DNA from: Microglena sp. YARC
Taxonomy: Eukaryota > Chlorophyta > Chlorophyceae > Chlamydomonadales > Chlamydomonadaceae
Assembly (NCBI GenBank): GCA_022414725.1
Contig: CM039462.1
Span: 117,445,966 to 117,509,965, forward strand
Direction: 5' to 3'
Length of the DNA stretch: 64,000 nt
In this document: positions 61,901 to 64,000 of the stretch, piece by piece
Position numbering within the stretch: the stretch's first letter is position 1
Layout: the number at the start of each line of letters is the position of its first letter
The notes under the pieces: generated by a model
Told to the model about the DNA's origin: nothing
Database searches by the model: none
Seen by the model: the letters and a program-made list of their open reading frames with translations, nothing else
Made by a program: the position numbers and the translations under genes

Positions 61901-62473
61901 TCACCTGACAACTACGCGAACCAACTGAGAGAGCCCTAGAGACGCCAAATCGGCGATTACGCGCCAGTGGCAGGAGAACGACTCGATGGCAGCCAATTGC
62001 AACAGATTAGATTCCAGCAAAGGACAGCGAATAACTGCCAAACAGCACTTGCAGAATCAGCAGCATTTTAAACTCGGCAATTTTATGGACATGAACGGGT
62101 CTCGGATATCCGCCAGATTTGCAAACAGCATAGCCCAGGCCTCATCACCATGCGTGAAATATTTTAAGCATCAACATTTTCGTCGCCTCGCACCTGAAGC
62201 GACCATCACCAAAGCATCGTTGTACTCCGGGAACTCGATGAATGTAGGGGCAAACTCGCCCTTCACAGAGTAACTGATGCAAGACCTATAGTACAGCTTT
62301 TTCTCCTCCTCGAGGTCCGGGAAAGGAAAGAAGGTGCCGGCAGGAATTCCGATCTCTGTGAAGTTACGTTGCCTGTAGGCGGTGTAGCAGTTGATAGCGG
62401 ATGCGCGCATCACCATCGCCGAAGCAAGGACGAGGAAAGCCCCAAAAGCCATGACTGCGGGCAGCAAAAACAT
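55872..62473 (-). CDS. Secreted, probably GPI-anchored LU (Ly6/uPAR-like) domain protein
   Basis: Four minus-strand exons (62473-62194, 60824-60784, 57618-57498, 55969-55872) join in phases 1, 0 and 1 into exactly 540 bp: 179 residues and TAA. Residues 1-26 form a signal peptide with likely cleavage after RASA. The mature part has six cysteines: C29, C65, C104, C137, C138 and C143. C137-N144 matches the family motif CC-x-x-D-x-C-N exactly, and CY follows the predicted cleavage. The interval C29-C143 is longer than most LU domains, which also usually have eight or ten cysteines, so it is divergent. N37-F-T is a possible N-glycosylation site. Residues 161-178 are a hydrophobic tail ending at the C-terminus, as in GPI-anchor signals. 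Such proteins act outside the cell in adhesion or receptor modulation; the role here is unknown. An alternative start is M8, because TGCTGCCCGCAG just before it could be an acceptor. Confidence 0.65.
55925..56395 (-). repeat. ~175-bp repeat with copies of the exon 4 start
   Basis: Two further copies of TACGTCCTGTCATCCTCTCT (minus sense) with acceptor-side sequence lie at about 56105-56152 and 56267-56312, each followed by GACCAAGCCAATCCTGCACA and G-rich DNA. One copy keeps an AG before GTTCTC; the other has lost it. Only the 5' half of exon 4 is repeated, so no second anchor is encoded. Confidence 0.8.
56413..56451 (-). pseudogene. Duplicate of LU exon 3 end, copy C
   Basis: Reads KCWAESFCTGNV in the exon 3 frame, followed by an intact GTGAGTG donor. 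The second cysteine of the CC pair is W here. No acceptor remains; the repeat DNA runs straight into it. Confidence 0.75.
56440..57490 (-). repeat. Minisatellite derived from the start of LU intron 3
   Basis: In minus sense, intron 3 begins GTGAGTGTCGTTGGAGTGT, then TTGGCTTGGCTTGTTGTTGG and GTGGGTGGG. The array repeats exactly this material without the first seven bases (GTCGTTGGAGTGTCTGGCTT, GGCTTGTGGGTGGGTGGG). About 27 units, interrupted by the exon fragments at 57068 and 56413. Confidence 0.92.
57068..57107 (-). pseudogene. Duplicate of LU exon 3 end, copy B
   Basis: Reads KCCTVTFCNGNV in the exon 3 frame and ends at an intact GTGAGTGTCG donor identical to that of exon 3. The CC-x4-CN spacing is kept, with T in place of D. 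The exon 5' portion is missing. Confidence 0.8.
57498..57618 (-). CDS. LU gene exon 3: C-terminal half of the LU domain
   Basis: The acceptor CCCCATGTAG precedes 121 bp encoding LVDGKPTAAFMKYVYANEP and then APEVATYECCAQDFCNGNV, ending GTCG/GTGAGTG. Phase 0 in and 1 out. It carries the CCAQDFCN signature. Confidence 0.7.
57619..60783 (-). other. LU gene intron 2 with several repeat families
   Basis: Contains direct repeats ATCAGACGCTAAACAAGGCC (57677 and 57869), a ~115-bp tandem block with AAAGGGGTTTTCGATTTNAAAA (57945-58240), four dispersed GGAGCAATGACCGGTTTCTT-like blocks with TTTATATGCAACA (58710, 58983, 59430 and 59620), a CACTAACCGCTTCCATTGC tandem (59705-59880), ACCAGAAACCTTGAAGCACC repeats and a GACCCCAGGGATCATGCATG pair (60283 and 60508). 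No further exon is needed, because exons 2 and 3 are in phase. Confidence 0.6.
60076..60240. repeat. GC-rich GGTCGC-rich segment with palindrome
   Basis: TGCGACCGGTCGCA is a perfect 14-bp palindrome, and GGTCGC or GCGACC recurs about eight times in 160 bp. It may be part of an unclassified transposon; ends not defined. Confidence 0.5.
60784..60824 (-). CDS. LU gene exon 2 (41 bp)
   Basis: The acceptor ATCTGTAG precedes 41 bp encoding VDGQGAAEICSEL after the split glycine, ending TTG/GTGAGTG. Phase 1 in and 0 out fits both neighbours. It supplies one cysteine, C104. Its VDG-x-x-AA start resembles that of exon 3 (VDGKPTAA), hinting at an old exon duplication. Confidence 0.6.
60840..61375 (-). 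repeat. GGTGGTAGGTGGTAG minisatellite next to the exon 2 acceptor
   Basis: Short GGTGGTAGATGGTAG units and two longer GGTAGCTCTGTGCTGAATGG units, ending 15 bp from the exon 2 acceptor. Again a satellite abuts a splice site, here on the acceptor side. Confidence 0.9.
61376..62193 (-). other. Rest of LU intron 1, with a hairpin
   Basis: ATAAGCGTGCAAGTGGCAAG at 61488 and CTTGCCACTTGCATG, ACGCTTAT near 61551-61577 form an inverted repeat over 90 bp, perhaps a small MITE. No additional exon required by phase. Confidence 0.5.
62194..62473 (-). CDS. LU gene exon 1: signal peptide and N-terminal LU half
   Basis: From ATG at 62471-62473 the exon encodes 93 codons and ends TTCAG/GTGCGAGG. The hydrophobic MAFGAFLVLASAMVM core and RASA-INCY cleavage context mark a secreted protein. 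The start at 62473 gives a basic-poor leader; M8 (62452) follows an acceptor-like TGCTGCCCGCAG and may be the true start if the 5' UTR is spliced. Confidence 0.65.
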
Positions 62474-63820
62474 CGTGCGATTGTTAGCACGTGAGGGCCA
62501 TCAGCGCGGATATAGGGGAGTGAAGCTAAGCTACCGGCAAACGCAGTTTGGCACATAGGAAGAGTTTGGTAGCCATCACAGATTTGGCGCAATCGCCATT
62601 CACAAGGGGCAGAAACAAACAAAGCCAGCACTATGACAAGGGCTGCCTCTTGTGAGAGATTTAATCTAATCATATCCAACGGAGAAGAAGGCTGCAATGT
62701 ATTTGTGGAAGCGATATCGCGCAGAAGCACTGATTCAGAGGCTACAGAGGTTGATGCTGTTTGTTCGCTGGACACTTACTTCAAACTCTGTGTTGAGAAG
62801 GAACGGGACTGGTAGCTAATTAGCGAACACCTTCCGAAATGTGATGCGGCCGACTGTTTTGGGACAGCGTGCATTGTTGCTGGCTCTTGATGGTAATAGA
62901 ACATCGAAGAAGTCACGCCTGTATTGCCGATGTTCACATGGCCGGCACATGTATTATTTGGGGGTCGTATCGCCACCACCCAGCAACCATCGCGACCACT
63001 GCCCGGTTCGTTTGGTGGCTAGTGGATAAGAACATTCCGAACCCCCCGTGACCCCGTGAGGCATCGATCGCATCGATCGCATCGATCGCATCAATCTAAA
63101 CGCGCAGATAATGGCAACGTGAACCACTCCAGTATGAAATGGATCCAAAGGTCCCATCGATCGCAAGTTTTCTCACTGAGCGTGTTAGGTCCAAGGGGGG
63201 CCTAAAAAAAGACGTCGGCAAGGAACTCCTGTTGAGTGCGCTCTTCGAGTAGCTCCATGGCGCGCATTAATCTAAACGCGTAATAGTTACTCGTTATGAT
63301 GGCTGCTAGCCGCTTGCCTCATCTAGGAGACGATGACCCAGTACTAGTGCCCACCTTGGCGAGAGCCCATGTTCGTGAGTTTGACTGTACTGCCTGCCTC
63401 TCTATCTCTCTGCTATCCATTGCATCTCAAAATTGCACGGCCCGATCGGCCCGATCGGCAATTAATTTGTTGGCAGCTTTTGGGGGGGCCTATAAGTGTC
63501 GAACGAAGGTATCCAAGCCCAGTCACGGCCCTTCACATTGACAGCTTTACCTTGGAGGGCAAAATGGGTTTTTAAAATGGGTTTGCATGAAATCAGAGCA
63601 CTGTGCCCAATTTGGCATCACATGGAGATGAGAAGCTTTGACAATTCGAATTCGGGTTTGACTTCGGATTTGAGTCCCCCCACCCCCTTTATGGCAGTTT
63701 GCCAACTTGTGCCAGCAGTTCCAGTGAGCCTTGCCCACCGTGTCTCTCCCCCCACCTGCAAGCAGGCAATGGGAGGATTGCCTCTGTGATAGATCAACCC
63801 CCCCCACACACATAAAAATT
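62474..63820. other. Upstream region of the LU gene, no gene assigned
   Basis: On the minus strand just upstream are CCTATATCC, a weak TATA-like site about 50 bp before the ATG, and an E-box CACGTG near 62488. A different-frame open stretch (62410-62775) overlaps exon 1 but has no independent support. A CATCGATCG tandem (four units, 63062-63095) and unclassified DNA follow. Confidence 0.4.
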
Positions 63821-64000
63821 GCAATGATAACGCCTGGTGGGGCGTGGTAAAAAGGGATCCCTGTCTTACAGCCGTAGGGAACGGGCTGCTACTTAACCTG
63901 GACAAAGCTATGGCGGTCGATAGCGACCTCAAACACTTCAGCACACCCGTGGGGATTCGAACCTGGCACCTACATAGTTCGAGGAGCCATACGTTGAACG
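63821..64000 (-). mobile_element. SINE with a different tRNA head, partial
   Basis: In minus sense the window edge contains a B box (AGGTTCGAATCCCC), a body alignable to the other SINEs (CCATAGCTTTGTCCAGGTTA) and the same 3' hairpin ACGCC-CCACCA-GGCGT with an ATCATTG tail. The tRNA-derived part differs from the four plus-strand copies. The 5' end lies beyond the window. Confidence 0.8.

Noticed and set aside
62410..62775. Minus-strand frame with a hydrophobic stretch overlapping LU exon 1
   Set aside because: It is in another frame from the supported LU exon 1 and lacks a partner exon; the overlap is most likely chance, though an upstream noncoding exon here is possible.

Overview
The window looks like nuclear DNA of a eukaryote with a very repeat-rich genome. 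The signs are spliced genes with GT-AG introns in matching phases, tRNA-headed SINEs with target-site duplications, hAT-like and PIF/Harbinger-like non-autonomous transposons, and tens of kilobases of simple satellite. I cannot place the lineage. No rRNA, CRISPR, prokaryotic operon or virus was seen. Most very long open frames here are artefacts of satellites whose period is a multiple of three or that lack T-A-R triplets.

Layout. 1-5.4 kb: CACACC satellites around a 1-kb unique island that carries a TATA box and is bounded by an inverted repeat. 5.4-10.6 kb: TG-rich minisatellite. 10.6-15.9 kb: a 100-110 bp satellite, nine copies of a conserved ~115-bp module set in GGTGT DNA, and another satellite running into a 1000-N gap (15944-16943). 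17.0-21.9 kb: a small GC-rich minus-strand exon candidate, then a GTAGGTGGGT satellite. 22-36.8 kb: one 14.8-kb CCA-rich minisatellite lying between two homologous short exons. 36.8-51.4 kb: a plus-strand gene for a coiled-coil protein with a strongly acidic C-terminus, whose introns are filled by satellites, a foldback element, an hAT-like MITE and captured exon fragments. 51.4-55.9 kb: intergenic DNA with SINEs and a 968-bp Harbinger-like element. 55.9-62.5 kb: a complete four-exon minus-strand gene for a secreted, probably GPI-anchored LU (Ly6/uPAR-like) domain protein of 179 residues. 62.5-64 kb: unassigned DNA ending in a minus-strand SINE. The two genes are convergent.

The most striking theme is that the tandem arrays are tied to exon boundaries. 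In both genes, and probably in the 11.6-14.3 kb region, the repeat units start at a splice donor or acceptor or carry a broken-off piece of the neighbouring exon, often with its splice site intact. At least six separate cases are visible. This suggests recurrent tandem duplication nucleated at exon-intron junctions, producing giant satellite introns full of decoy splice sites.

Reliability differs along the window. From about 7 to 36 kb, repeat copies differ by scattered single-base indels, as expected of unpolished long reads; beyond about 38 kb, repeat copies are nearly identical.
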